DNA from: Halobacteriovorax sp. JY17
GTDB lineage: Bacteria; Bdellovibrionota; Bacteriovoracia; Bacteriovoracales; Bacteriovoracaceae
Reading direction: 5' to 3'
DNA length: 64,000 nt
Assembly (NCBI RefSeq): GCF_002753895.1
Contig: NZ_NJER01000001.1
Location: 744,001-808,000 of the forward strand
The notes beneath the pieces were generated by a model, which saw nothing but the letters and a program-made list of their open reading frames with translations, did no database searches and was not told where the DNA came from. Both the position numbers and the translations under genes were made by a program. Shown here piece after piece: positions 52,681 to 62,394 of the stretch; positions within the stretch are counted from its first letter, which is position 1; each line of letters begins with the position of its first letter.

Positions 52681-55600
52681 ATGAAAAACAAGAACTATCT
52701 ATTAACTTCTCTCATCGTTGCAGGACTTGTTACAAGTTGTGCGAAAGAAAGAGAACTTGATACAGTTTACAAAGCGCCAGAGATCACGAGCAAATCGGCC
52801 ATCAATACTGAGGCAGAGTTTCTCTATGTTCCAACATCCCAAGGTGTTCCTAGATTCACTAAGGCGATGAAGCCATTTGTTCAAGGTAACGAGAAAATCG
52901 TCAAATTTAAATTTGAAGAAGAAGGTATCGTTGCTTACGAAATGGAAAAGAATGAAACATTTCAAGATAGTACGCTTAACAATAAGCCAATCCTTACTAT
53001 CCCTGTAACGTATAAGTCTTTTAGATGTGCTGAAAATGCTGATAAAGAATGTACCAATAAAGAAGAAGAAAATACAGAACTAGAATGGTTTCAAAAGGAC
53101 AACTTTGTTCCTGACTTTGAAAGTGTAAAAGTTCTTGAAGCCGACAGCGTTGGGCTTCCAGAGAACGAAGATCCTTGCTACTCTCTCCAAGCAACGAAAC
53201 TCGTAAATTACGAAGTAACTAAAACTGATCTTCATTTTGAAATTGAGAAAACTTATAAATTTTCAAACACTCCTGCTTGTACCAATGAATTATGGTATAG
53301 CTCAGGAAGTGAGTACGATAAATTTCTTGAAAATTTAGATGACAATGGTGCATTTAACACAAGAGTATTCTTCTCATTTGCAAAACTTGATACTATAGCT
53401 TCTCCTAACTATAAAGATATTGCTTATCCTGTAGAAGAGCATGGAACTTTTGGATTCTTCAAAACTAAAGAAAGAACAAAGAACGCCTTTGGTCAAACAG
53501 AGAGAAGTTATAAGCTAAATAGATGGAACCCAGCGAAGAGAGTTGTTGACTACTACCTAAGTGATGAGTTCTCGAAGAAAGAAAATAAGTATCTAAAAGA
53601 TGCCACTATTTTTGCCTTCGATAGAATGAATACAATGCTAGAAAATAACAAAGTAAATCTTAGACTTAAACTACATATGCCAGAAGGTAAGAGACCAGGA
53701 AATCTAAGAAATACAATGGTTGTTCTTATTGAAGACATTGCTTCAAGCTTACTTGGATACGGGCCAACTGTTGCAAACCCAAGAACAGGGGAAATTGTAA
53801 AAGGTCACGTAAATATGTACAAAGGGTCACTAGAGTCAATTGCTCCAAGTGCATACGATTCAATTGTATTCTTAGAAAAACAATTAAAGAAAGAAGCAAG
53901 TAACACTGCTGCGATTCAAGCCTCTCTTGAAGTTTCAAAGAAAAAGAGTGCAAAGGTCAATTCAAAAGATCTTGCTGCTGCGGTAAAGAAATCACTTGAA
54001 TCTAAGACGATTTCAACTGCACACCTTGATCACGGGCACAGCCACGGACACGCCGATCTTCACACAGGTGAATTAAGTGCAGCTGCTGCAAACTTTAAAG
54101 ACTTTAAAAAGAAAGTTGATAAGAGACTACGTACTGATTATCAATCGCTAGTTCTTGGAAAAGTTGATGGTCAATTAAACGAGTTCACAAGAGAAATGAA
54201 AGATAGCTTAGAAATTAAAGAGCTTCTTCATAAGAATAGTGTTTATACAACAGATATGTTCAACTTCCAGGCCCTAGGTAAAATCTCAGTTGACGAGATC
54301 AATACTGTTGGTGGGATCAGAAATGAACTTGGAGAACTTAAAGACTGGATTCAGTTAAACGAATCTCAACAAAGAACTTTAATCAAGATTCTTGCTCGTC
54401 ACGCTTATATTCCAACTCTTGTGCACGAAATTGGACACAACCTTGGACTTAGACATAACTTTAGAGGATCACTTGATGCTGCAAACTACTATAACAAAGA
54501 AGAGAGAGCAAAGCTTGGACTTACAAGTGGATCAGTATTCTCTTCGATTATGGATTACTCTTACTCAAGCTTAAACGAGCTATCGACTTTTGGTAAGTAC
54601 GATATTGCTGCTCTTAAATTTGGTTATAATAGAGCTGTAGAAGTAAAAGAAAAAGTTGGTGGTAAAGTTAGAACTGTTTCACTTGAGCAGCCTTCACTTG
54701 ATGGTTCTTCAATAATTGAAAAAAGTGTTAACGAAATTGAAAATAGAGTTGAATACAAGTTCTGTACAGATGAAGACGTAAATATGTACGCTGACTGTAA
54801 TAGATTTGACGAAGGTTCAAATGATTTAGAAATGACTAAGCATTACGCAGCTAAGTACAAAGAGTACTACCAGTGGCGTAACATGAAGAATAGATCTAAG
54901 AACTTTAACGATAGAATGGGAACATGGAGATACTACCTAGGGACTTACTACACACTGCTAGACCTTAGACAGGCCCATGAAACTTGGCAATTCTATAAGA
55001 CTTACTTGGCAAAGTTTAACCTTGAGCGCATGATAAACAATAAGTGTAATGCCCAAGATAGAATTAATGACCCAAAATTCTGCGAAACTATTGATAAGGT
55101 AGTAGACGCCAATGATGTTGCAACGAGAACTCTTTTAGATATCGTTAAGACTCCTGATCTTACTTGTGATGTTCAGTACTCATTTATTGATAACACAACT
55201 GGAAAGCCAGCTCACACAGCAAGAGTTGCGGCCAACTTTGCAGCCGGAACACTTTATAAGTCTTACCCTCTTGAAAATGGTAAAGGTGAATACAGAGCAA
55301 CAAGTTGCTTCGATCAAAATGCAAGGCTTGATATCCTTAGAGAAAGAGAAGCGCTCACAACTGCATTTCAATCATGTGAAGCAGCTCTTGGACAGGAAAA
55401 ATGTTCTTCAGATGATATTGGACTTTCTGCTCAAGTAGTTGGACAAGTAGGTAAATTACACAACGATATCGATGCCGCTGATAGAGACGGAGAAAGACTA
55501 GAGACTGATGACATTGAAGTAAGAGGAACATGGCTAGATAAAGTACTAGCAATGGAAATCTTAACAAATAGAGATAGATTAACTTCGGCAGGTGAAAGTA

Positions 55601-56610
55601 TTCACGCATCATTTACTGATATGCCAAAGTATAAAGCAGAGATCACTAACCTACTAGAGCATTTAGCGCTTAATAAGACTTTAGCGTCTCCAATAGCAGC
55701 TGAAACTAGAAGTGGTGTTAAATACCAAATGCCGTTTGCAACTGACCTTCACGCGAAGACTAAAGTGCCAACGATTAAGAGATTTTTAAAGCAATTCATT
55801 CCTTTCCCAGATTCGAAAGAGTTTGATATTGCACCAGTACTACTTAAGACAGCAGCTATCAACTCTCACGAGAGTGAGAATGATTCTGAAAGCCTAAGCC
55901 AATATGTTGCAAGATCTGAATTCTTTGACTCATTAGTTGTAAGAAGAAAGAGCAGTGCTTCTACTAATATTGGATTTGGTGCTTCAGTAAAACTAATTGC
56001 AAACGTACATGACTTCACTTACGGAGCAACAGAGAGAAACACGCTTGCAGCAGAAAGTATTGCGAGAATTAATGGGCTTACAACTTTAAGAAGTGAGCAA
56101 ATTGAAAGCGTAATGAAAGAGATGTCTAAAGTTGAGACTCCTGCCGAAGAAGTTGCTACAGCAGAAGAAGTAGCAACGGAAGGATCTACAGAGGAAGAAG
56201 TTGCAGTAGTAGAATCGGAAGCAAAAGCAGAGATCATCGAAATAACTGCTGAAGTACAAGCAAAGGTAATGCAATTGATTTCAATCAAGCAAACGATTGC
56301 AATTTATCAATCAACTTTTGATAAACTACTACAAGCAGTTGTGACAAACTCTGATGGAACTCCAGAAGGGCAAGAAAGATTAATGAAAGCTCTTGCAGAA
56401 TTAAGAGTAAGTGAAGGAGCTAGAAACTTCGACGCTGCTGAAGAGTTATTCGTCAACATGAATTCACTAATTCAAGATGATATGAGGCTTCTACCACTTG
56501 CTAATGCAGACCTTTATGATCTTAAGTTTACGATGTCTAATGAGGAAGCTAGAAAAGAAATTCTAGACAAAGAAGTTGACTCAATCTGGGCATTACCAAT
56601 TATCGATTAA
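52681..56610 (+). CDS. giant zinc-dependent metzincin lipoprotein
   Basis: A 1309-residue lipoprotein (LVTSC, Cys20). The extended zinc motif H582-E-x-x-H586-x5-H592 (HEIGHNLGLRH) and the Met-turn at M624 (SSIMDYS) make it a metzincin peptidase; the segment is followed by NFRGS, as in large DUF4953/5117-type proteins. A His-rich insert at 448-461 (HLDHGHSHGHADLH) lies before the catalytic part. Near residue 1150 is an acidic Glu/Ala/Val repeat (EEVATAEEVATEGSTEEEV). The gene has a strong ribosome site AGGAGAAAG and a terminator after it. As a surface-anchored protease it could act on prey proteins; the substrate is unknown. Confidence 0.82.
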   Translation: MKNKNYLLTSLIVAGLVTSCAKERELDTVYKAPEITSKSAINTEAEFLYVPTSQGVPRFTKAMKPFVQGNEKIVKFKFEEEGIVAYEMEKNETFQDSTLNNKPILTIPVTYKSFRCAENADKECTNKEEENTELEWFQKDNFVPDFESVKVLEADSVGLPENEDPCYSLQATKLVNYEVTKTDLHFEIEKTYKFSNTPACTNELWYSSGSEYDKFLENLDDNGAFNTRVFFSFAKLDTIASPNYKDIAYPVEEHGTFGFFKTKERTKNAFGQTERSYKLNRWNPAKRVVDYYLSDEFSKKENKYLKDATIFAFDRMNTMLENNKVNLRLKLHMPEGKRPGNLRNTMVVLIEDIASSLLGYGPTVANPRTGEIVKGHVNMYKGSLESIAPSAYDSIVFLEKQLKKEASNTAAIQASLEVSKKKSAKVNSKDLAAAVKKSLESKTISTAHLDHGHSHGHADLHTGELSAAAANFKDFKKKVDKRLRTDYQSLVLGKVDGQLNEFTREMKDSLEIKELLHKNSVYTTDMFNFQALGKISVDEINTVGGIRNELGELKDWIQLNESQQRTLIKILARHAYIPTLVHEIGHNLGLRHNFRGSLDAANYYNKEERAKLGLTSGSVFSSIMDYSYSSLNELSTFGKYDIAALKFGYNRAVEVKEKVGGKVRTVSLEQPSLDGSSIIEKSVNEIENRVEYKFCTDEDVNMYADCNRFDEGSNDLEMTKHYAAKYKEYYQWRNMKNRSKNFNDRMGTWRYYLGTYYTLLDLRQAHETWQFYKTYLAKFNLERMINNKCNAQDRINDPKFCETIDKVVDANDVATRTLLDIVKTPDLTCDVQYSFIDNTTGKPAHTARVAANFAAGTLYKSYPLENGKGEYRATSCFDQNARLDILREREALTTAFQSCEAALGQEKCSSDDIGLSAQVVGQVGKLHNDIDAADRDGERLETDDIEVRGTWLDKVLAMEILTNRDRLTSAGESIHASFTDMPKYKAEITNLLEHLALNKTLASPIAAETRSGVKYQMPFATDLHAKTKVPTIKRFLKQFIPFPDSKEFDIAPVLLKTAAINSHESENDSESLSQYVARSEFFDSLVVRRKSSASTNIGFGASVKLIANVHDFTYGATERNTLAAESIARINGLTTLRSEQIESVMKEMSKVETPAEEVATAEEVATEGSTEEEVAVVESEAKAEIIEITAEVQAKVMQLISIKQTIAIYQSTFDKLLQAVVTNSDGTPEGQERLMKALAELRVSEGARNFDAAEELFVNMNSLIQDDMRLLPLANADLYDLKFTMSNEEARKEILDKEVDSIWALPIID

Positions 56611-56623
56611 ACAAAGAATAACC

Positions 56624-56656
56624 GAGGCACTTAGTTTTAACTAAGTGCCTCTTTTT
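56624..56656 (+). terminator. rho-independent terminator of the metzincin gene
   Basis: GAGGCACTTAG and CTAAGTGCCTC pair around a TTTTAA loop, followed by TTTTT. It starts 14 bases after the stop. Confidence 0.88.
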
Positions 56657-56849
56657 ACAACTTCTGCCAAATATCATGTGCAATTTTCACCCCGCAAAAC
56701 ATTCCCCATAAATCCCCCTTACCTCTCTTAAGTAACTGAATTCTTTAAAAGGCCTTAAATATTCACAATTCATTTAACTAGTAGTGTTAATATGTCTCAT
56801 CTTTGACCGTAGAGGTCTAATGTTAGTACCCAAGTTAAGTGGAGTAGAC

Positions 56850-57224
56850 ATGAAGAATGAATACTATGATGAGACATTTCTAGCCAACCAGAAGAATACC
56901 CTTCTACAAATGAAGAGCAATATTCTAAACCATATGAAAACGCACTCTATTGATGAAATAGCCCCCGATAGAGATCAAATCGTCGAAGATGTGGACCAAA
57001 GTCAGGTTCTCATGGCACAAAGCCTTAGCATGGGCCTTAGAGACCGTGAGCTGGTAAGACTGCATCAGATCGAAGACGCTCTCGCAAAATTTGATGATGG
57101 TAGCTATGGACTCTGTGAAGATACTGGTGAGCCTATTGGTAAGAAGAGGCTTGAGAAAATTCCTTGGGTAAAGTTATCAATAGACGCACAAGAAGAAGTT
57201 GAGAGAAACTCTAGGGCAGCCTAG
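56850..57224 (+). CDS. DksA/TraR-family protein with incomplete zinc site
   Basis: A 124-residue protein of the DksA type: helical N-terminal coiled coil, then RELVRLHQIEDALAKFDDGSYGLCEDTGEPIGKKRLEKIPW. In E. coli DksA the zinc is held by C-x2-C and C-x2-C; here these read C-E-D-T and S-I-D-A, so only one Cys remains. DksA proteins modulate RNA polymerase with ppGpp. Zinc-free relatives occur, such as DksA2 of Pseudomonas. The ATG at 56850 has GGAG five bases before it; another ATG at 56820 with GAGG four bases before it would add ten residues. It is monocistronic. Confidence 0.83.
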   Translation: MKNEYYDETFLANQKNTLLQMKSNILNHMKTHSIDEIAPDRDQIVEDVDQSQVLMAQSLSMGLRDRELVRLHQIEDALAKFDDGSYGLCEDTGEPIGKKRLEKIPWVKLSIDAQEEVERNSRAA

Positions 57225-57255
57225 CTGCTTTTAACACTTATAATTTTAGCATACA

Positions 57256-57281
57256 CAAAGGCCCCAAAATTGGGGCCTTTG
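57256..57281. terminator. bidirectional terminator hairpin
   Basis: CAAAGGCCCCA and TGGGGCCTTTG form a perfect 11-base stem around AAAT between the DksA-like gene and the convergent ferredoxin-like gene. T-tracts on both sides are short. Confidence 0.75.
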
Positions 57282-57306
57282 TTTATTGAGTATATATTTT
57301 AATTCT

Positions 57307-58143
57307 TTATGCTTTTGTGAACTTGATAACTTCTACCGGACAAGCTTCTGCCGCTTCTTCCACAAGAATTCCATTATCTAGTGGAGCTCCTGGACGAATG
57401 ATACAGCTATCATCTGTCACTTCGAAAACTTCTGGAAAAATAGCTTCACAGGCATCACAAACAATACAACCTGGCTCAATCCAAACCTTACTTACAGCAA
57501 AGTTTTCAACTGCTGCCGCATCTCCACCTGATCCTGCGAAGGCCCCTGCGAACTCAGGGTTTGAAGAAATTTTTAAAGCTTTATTTGAAGCCGGTAATGG
57601 CTCTGCAATAAAGCTTCTCTTTGGCGTGTGATAGAGAGGCTTGGCATAGTTTAACGTATGATCTTCATTAAATTTATCAGCATCACCAGTAGCACTCTCA
57701 ACCATTGCCTTAAACTTTTCGGCCTTAAACATGAAGTGGTGAACAAGAGCGTCTTTACTAGCTCCCATTTCAACTTCAACTGAAGCGCTTTCATGGTTAC
57801 AAGCTGCAAGAAGTTGCTCAAGGTTTTTTCCGAAGTCTAGGTCTCTTGCAAAAGATGAGCTAGCAGCATCAAAGGTTCTCGTCACATCTACTTGAGTTGG
57901 CGTACTAAAAGGATTGTAAAGTCTTAGTCTAATTGAATCAAACTTTGCAGGCTCACGTGAGCTATTCCACTTTAGTGAGAAAGCAAATCCGTTTGAATCT
58001 GTTTTAGACTTTAGAATTGTAAATCTTGGCTTCGCAAATAAGAAGTGGAATGCTCCAGATAGTAGACTGAAGACTCCAACTGTAACGACTAGGCCAATCC
58101 CTGCTAAAAGGGCAACTCCCATGGCAATGAAGGTTGTATTCAC
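57307..58143 (-). CDS. membrane-anchored ferredoxin-like protein
   Basis: A 278-residue protein. A single helix at residues 5-36 (ALLAGIGLVVTVGVFSLLSG) anchors it. Residues about 40-200 are a domain I do not recognise. The C-terminal 60 residues are a ferredoxin with C226-x2-C229-x2-C232 and a distant C268-P, enough for one [4Fe-4S] or [3Fe-4S] cluster. It may deliver electrons to a membrane oxidoreductase. It follows truB after 126 bases on the same strand but seems separately expressed. Confidence 0.75.
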   Translation of the reverse strand: MNTTFIAMGVALLAGIGLVVTVGVFSLLSGAFHFLFAKPRFTILKSKTDSNGFAFSLKWNSSREPAKFDSIRLRLYNPFSTPTQVDVTRTFDAASSSFARDLDFGKNLEQLLAACNHESASVEVEMGASKDALVHHFMFKAEKFKAMVESATGDADKFNEDHTLNYAKPLYHTPKRSFIAEPLPASNKALKISSNPEFAGAFAGSGGDAAAVENFAVSKVWIEPGCIVCDACEAIFPEVFEVTDDSCIIRPGAPLDNGILVEEAAEACPVEVIKFTKA

Positions 58144-58269
58144 TTAACACTCCCTGTATTAAGAATTTGGAATAGAAAATACTCCAAAATTTCACTTTAA
58201 ATTCAAATTATTATACTTCTAATATAAACATTTTGAAGGATTTAGCCAACCTGTTTTAAGTGGCTTATA

Positions 58270-59214
58270 TTAGTTTTTTTCTAAAGGGTTGTGACCAAAG
58301 CCTACCCTCACTCTCAATAAATTATCTTCAAACTCTCCAAGCCCAAGTAATTTCCCATTATGGAGGGCCCAGAAAAAGCCATTTTCAAAGTCTTTATGCA
58401 TTGCGAGACCATTAAAGAATTTTACGGCCTCATTCTCAGACAATTCTAACTTTGGAAAATCTAAAAAATTATCAATCCTAGTACCAAATTCTTCGACAAG
58501 ATAATCGGCATCCCTCTTGGGCCATGCTTCTTCTAAAAGTGATTTTTCAATATGAGCAGGACCAATAGATTCTCGAACTAAATTCTTTAGGGCCCCATGA
58601 GTGCCAAGCTTCTTTGCTATATCTTCAAAGAGAACTCTAATATAAGTCCCGGAACTTGCTGTAACTCTAAAGGTCACAACTCTTCCATTTAATTCTACTA
58701 ATTCAATTTCAGAAATATGTCTTTGAACTTCTGGCTTTTCAATAATCACACCCTGTCTCGCCCACTCATAGAGAGGTTTTCCCTGATGCTTTGTTGCTGA
58801 AAATGCAGGAGGAGACTGCGAATATTCTCCTTTAAAACTTTCTATAATAGAGACTAGTTTGTCTTCACTAAACTCTGAGCATTCAACGAAATCAAGCTCT
58901 TCTTCAGCGACGGTAAAATCTCCCGTAGGACTTTCCACTCCAAGAACTCCCGTTGCCAAGTATGTTTTAGGGAATTTCTCATGAATATAATCATTGAAGC
59001 GCGGTGCTTGTCCTATGGCAATTAAGAGAACCCCTTCCGCAAAAGGGTCTAGAGTCCCAAAATGACCAATTTTCCCAAAGCCTTTTGGAAGGTGATATTT
59101 AAAATGTCTTACAACATCAGAAGAAGTCATCCCTTCAGGCTTATAGACATTAAAAACTAAAGGGCCAAATCCTGGCCCCGCATTCTTTGATTTTCTATTT
59201 GAGCGTGAACTCAT
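58270..59214 (-). CDS. truB: tRNA pseudouridine(55) synthase
   Basis: A 314-residue TruB. The catalytic Asp is D56 in HFGTLDPFAEGVL, and the start has VYKPEGMTSSDVVRHFKY. GTYIRVLFEDIAKKLG is the conserved tRNA-binding segment. It makes pseudouridine at tRNA position 55. The start overlaps the rbfA stop by 4 bases (ATGA). The C-terminal region is PUA-like (LSENEAVKFFNGL). Confidence 0.95.
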   Translation of the reverse strand: MSSRSNRKSKNAGPGFGPLVFNVYKPEGMTSSDVVRHFKYHLPKGFGKIGHFGTLDPFAEGVLLIAIGQAPRFNDYIHEKFPKTYLATGVLGVESPTGDFTVAEEELDFVECSEFSEDKLVSIIESFKGEYSQSPPAFSATKHQGKPLYEWARQGVIIEKPEVQRHISEIELVELNGRVVTFRVTASSGTYIRVLFEDIAKKLGTHGALKNLVRESIGPAHIEKSLLEEAWPKRDADYLVEEFGTRIDNFLDFPKLELSENEAVKFFNGLAMHKDFENGFFWALHNGKLLGLGEFEDNLLRVRVGFGHNPLEKN

Positions 59215-59573
59215 GAGACGCCTTTACCCTTCTTTGCTTCTTCACCTAATAAGTCCTCAATCTTCTTTTCTTCGTCATATTGAGAGTCATAGATAAAGGT
59301 AATAGTAGGAACGTGTCTCATTTTTAATAATTTAGAAAGGTAAGTTCTAAGCTTTCCGGTAATTCCTTCAATCGCCTTCTTAGAGTCACCTCTCTTAGTA
59401 GCATCAAAAGTATCCCAGTAAAGCTTAGAATTTGATAGGTCATCTGAAAGCTCGACTCTAGTTATACTTACAAAAGTTAAACTAGAGTCAGAAACAGATG
59501 TTCTTATAAATGCATTAGAAGCATTTAATATTTTCTCAGAGAGAATATTTTTCTTTCCAGAACTTGCGCCCAA
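59211..59573 (-). CDS. rbfA: 30S ribosome-binding factor A
   Basis: A 120-residue KH-like protein located between infB and truB. It has SLTFVSITRVELSDDLSNSKLYW at residues 29-50, LRTYLSKLLKMRHVPTITFIYD near the end, and a charged C-terminal tail. RbfA helps 16S rRNA maturation, especially in the cold. It starts 2 bases after the infB stop. Position and pattern agree. Confidence 0.93.
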   Translation of the reverse strand: MGASSGKKNILSEKILNASNAFIRTSVSDSSLTFVSITRVELSDDLSNSKLYWDTFDATKRGDSKKAIEGITGKLRTYLSKLLKMRHVPTITFIYDSQYDEEKKIEDLLGEEAKKGKGVS

Positions 59574-59575
59574 GA

Positions 59576-62368
59576 TTAATCCCTTGCTTCCATTGCTGCA
59601 GCTTCTTCGGCCTCTAATGCCGCAAGCTCTGCAGCTTCAGCTGCGATTTTTTCTTCCTTAGCTACGTCATCAAGAGTTCTCTTCTTTTCAACAAGCATAT
59701 AGGCTTCAAATTGGTCATTAACTTTAATGTCAGTATAGCCTTCAAGACCGATACCACACTCAAAACCATTCTTAACTTCTTTAACATCATCTTTAAATCT
59801 CTTAAGAGATGACATTTTTCCGTCAAACATGATCTTCCCATTTCTAAGAAGACGAATATTACAACCAACTTTAATCTTACCATCAATAACAGAAGAACCA
59901 GCAATCGTTCCAATTTTTGGAACAGTGAAAGTATCTTTAACTTCTGCTCTACCGATAAATTCTTCGATAGTATCAGGATCAAGCATCCCTTCAATGGCCA
60001 GAGTTACATCACCAATTAGCTCATAGATAATTGAGTATGTTTTAATATCAAGTGACTTCTCTTCAGCTAATCTTCTAGCAGTTGTATTAGGCCTCATGTT
60101 GAATCCTAAAATAAACGCCCCCGAAGAATCAGCTAAATTAACATCATTATCGTTAATTGCACCAACACCACCTGCAATAACTTTCACCTCAACTTCAGAA
60201 TTTGAAAGTGCAAGTACAGCTTGCTTAATTGCTTCAAACGAACCTTGAACATCAGATCTAATAATAAGATTAAGTTCTTTCGTTTCCTTTCCATCATTAG
60301 CGGCCATAGCAAAGAAGTCTTCTAGAGAAACTTTCGCTTTTGGTGCTTCCTCAAGTTGCTTTCTCTCTGCAACTCTATTGGCAACAATTTTCTTTGCTTC
60401 TCTTTCGTTCTTTACAACGTCCACAGAAGACCCAGGACTTGGCGCTTCGTCTAGTCCAAGAATCTGAACAGGAGTAGAAGGTCCAGCAGACTCGAGCTGT
60501 TTTCCCAAGTGATCAGTAAGGCTTCTCGCTCTACCAAAAGTCTCACCTACAACAAGTGAATCACCTTTCTTAAGAGTACCTGATTGAATTAAAATTGTTG
60601 CAACTGGACCACGTCCATGCTCGATCTTAGATTCAATAACAACACCTTCTACATTTCCTTCTTCACTTGCTCTTAACTCTAGCATTTCAGTTTGAAGTGC
60701 AATTGATTCGAGGAGATTGTCTACCCCATCACCTTTAAGTGCTGAGATTGGAACAAATTGAGTTTCCCCACCCCATTCCTCAGGAGTAATCCCAAGATCA
60801 GCAAGCTCTGACTTAATTCTGTCAGTGTTAATCCCTTCTTTATCCATTTTGTTTACAGCTACAATTATTGGAACGTCAGCATTCTTACAGTATTTAACCG
60901 ATTCTCTTGTTTGAGGCATTACACCATCATCAGCCGCCACAACAAGAACAACAAGGTCAGTTACATCAGCTCCACGCTGTCTCATTGATGCAAATGCCGC
61001 ATGGCCAGGAGTATCTAGGAAAGTAAGAGTACTCTTACCTGCCTTAACTGAGTAAGCTCCAATGTGCTGAGTGATTCCACCAGCTTCATCGTTTGCAACC
61101 TTAGCATTACGAATATGATCTAATAGAGTAGTCTTACCATGATCAACGTGCCCCATAATTGCAATAATCGGATTACGAAGAGGTAACTTAGAGCGGTCGT
61201 CTTCACTTAACTGCTCTTTACCCATAACCTTATCTTCATCAAAGGCAACATTTTCAACTCTATAGTCATAAAGAGCTGCAATTTCTTCGGCCAGTTGCAT
61301 TCCAATATAATCTCCAGTTTTAACTAGGAGGTTCATATCTAAACACTGATCGATCATATCTTTTAGTTTAACTTTAAGTTTTTTAGCAAGCTGATCTGAA
61401 GGAGCCCCGTCGTGTAACTTCACAACTCTCTTTGATTCTTTAACTTCTGTAATCTCAGTATCCTTAGTTGGTCCAGAGTAAGTTTTCTTTCTCTTAACTG
61501 TTGAATACAGAGGACGACCAACACCACCACCTAGAGCATAACTCTTAAGTTCAGTATCAGCTCTTTCCTGAGTAAGAGTTTGAGCTTTATTTACATTTTT
61601 CTTTCCAGACATCATTGAAGCAAGAGCTCCCATTCGTCCTTTAGAAACCTTCTTCTCGTCTTCAGTAGCTCCCGCCTCACCCTCTTTCTTTTCAGGTGGT
61701 ATGTAGACAGGAGTAAATCTATGAGGCGCGTCTCCAGCTTCTTTCTTTGCCTTTGCTTCCGCTTCGGCCTTAGCTTTCTTCTCCGCTTCTTCTTTCTCTA
61801 TTTCTTCTTTTGTTTTTACATGCTCTGTAGAAACAACTCTAAGACCAAAAGAGGAATCAGACTTGTCTTTTCCCTTAGCTTCAACTGTCTCTGAGACTTC
61901 CGTGGTAGCCACAACTTCAACAGGAGCAGTTTCCAGGGTCTCGCCCTTATCTTCTTGAGAGTCTTCCACAGTTTCTACTGGTGCAACAACTACTGGAGTC
62001 GGCTCAGCCTCAACAGGGTCACTGCCTTTTTTACGAATAACGCTCTTCTTTCGAACAACAGTCTTTTTCTTTGTCTCAGAATCTTCTGTAGAATCTTCGC
62101 TAGAGTCAGCCGCTTTTGCTGTTACCGTTTTCTTGGCAACTTTCTTTTTAGCAGCTTTCTTCTTAACGACTTTCTTCTTAGTCTTAGAACCAGAGGCTTT
62201 CTTTTCTTCTTTAGCAGAATCATATCCGGCCATAATCTGCTTTACTTCATCATCAGTAAGCGCAGTCATATGGTTTCGAACAGAAAAGCCTTTATTCTTT
62301 AGTTCTTCAACTAAGTCTAAAGGTCCTTTATTCAATTCTTTCGCCAATTCAAATATTTTCATAGGCAT
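59576..62368 (-). CDS. infB: translation initiation factor IF-2
   Basis: A 930-residue IF-2. The IF2_N domain begins [19 protein letters not shown], then a long Lys/Ala/Glu-rich linker ([17 protein letters not shown]) leads to the G domain starting at about residue 405 ([10 protein letters not shown], then DTPGHAAF and NKMD). Domains II to IV follow, with the fMet-tRNA-binding end. The extra C-terminal tail is Ala- and Glu-rich. GGGAG eight bases before the ATG favours this start over the ATG two codons later. It delivers initiator tRNA to the 30S subunit. Confidence 0.96.
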   Translation of the reverse strand: MPMKIFELAKELNKGPLDLVEELKNKGFSVRNHMTALTDDEVKQIMAGYDSAKEEKKASGSKTKKKVVKKKAAKKKVAKKTVTAKAADSSEDSTEDSETKKKTVVRKKSVIRKKGSDPVEAEPTPVVVAPVETVEDSQEDKGETLETAPVEVVATTEVSETVEAKGKDKSDSSFGLRVVSTEHVKTKEEIEKEEAEKKAKAEAEAKAKKEAGDAPHRFTPVYIPPEKKEGEAGATEDEKKVSKGRMGALASMMSGKKNVNKAQTLTQERADTELKSYALGGGVGRPLYSTVKRKKTYSGPTKDTEITEVKESKRVVKLHDGAPSDQLAKKLKVKLKDMIDQCLDMNLLVKTGDYIGMQLAEEIAALYDYRVENVAFDEDKVMGKEQLSEDDRSKLPLRNPIIAIMGHVDHGKTTLLDHIRNAKVANDEAGGITQHIGAYSVKAGKSTLTFLDTPGHAAFASMRQRGADVTDLVVLVVAADDGVMPQTRESVKYCKNADVPIIVAVNKMDKEGINTDRIKSELADLGITPEEWGGETQFVPISALKGDGVDNLLESIALQTEMLELRASEEGNVEGVVIESKIEHGRGPVATILIQSGTLKKGDSLVVGETFGRARSLTDHLGKQLESAGPSTPVQILGLDEAPSPGSSVDVVKNEREAKKIVANRVAERKQLEEAPKAKVSLEDFFAMAANDGKETKELNLIIRSDVQGSFEAIKQAVLALSNSEVEVKVIAGGVGAINDNDVNLADSSGAFILGFNMRPNTTARRLAEEKSLDIKTYSIIYELIGDVTLAIEGMLDPDTIEEFIGRAEVKDTFTVPKIGTIAGSSVIDGKIKVGCNIRLLRNGKIMFDGKMSSLKRFKDDVKEVKNGFECGIGLEGYTDIKVNDQFEAYMLVEKKRTLDDVAKEEKIAAEAAELAALEAEEAAAMEARD

Positions 62369-62394
62369 TATATGGACTCCCTATCCAGTTTCTT

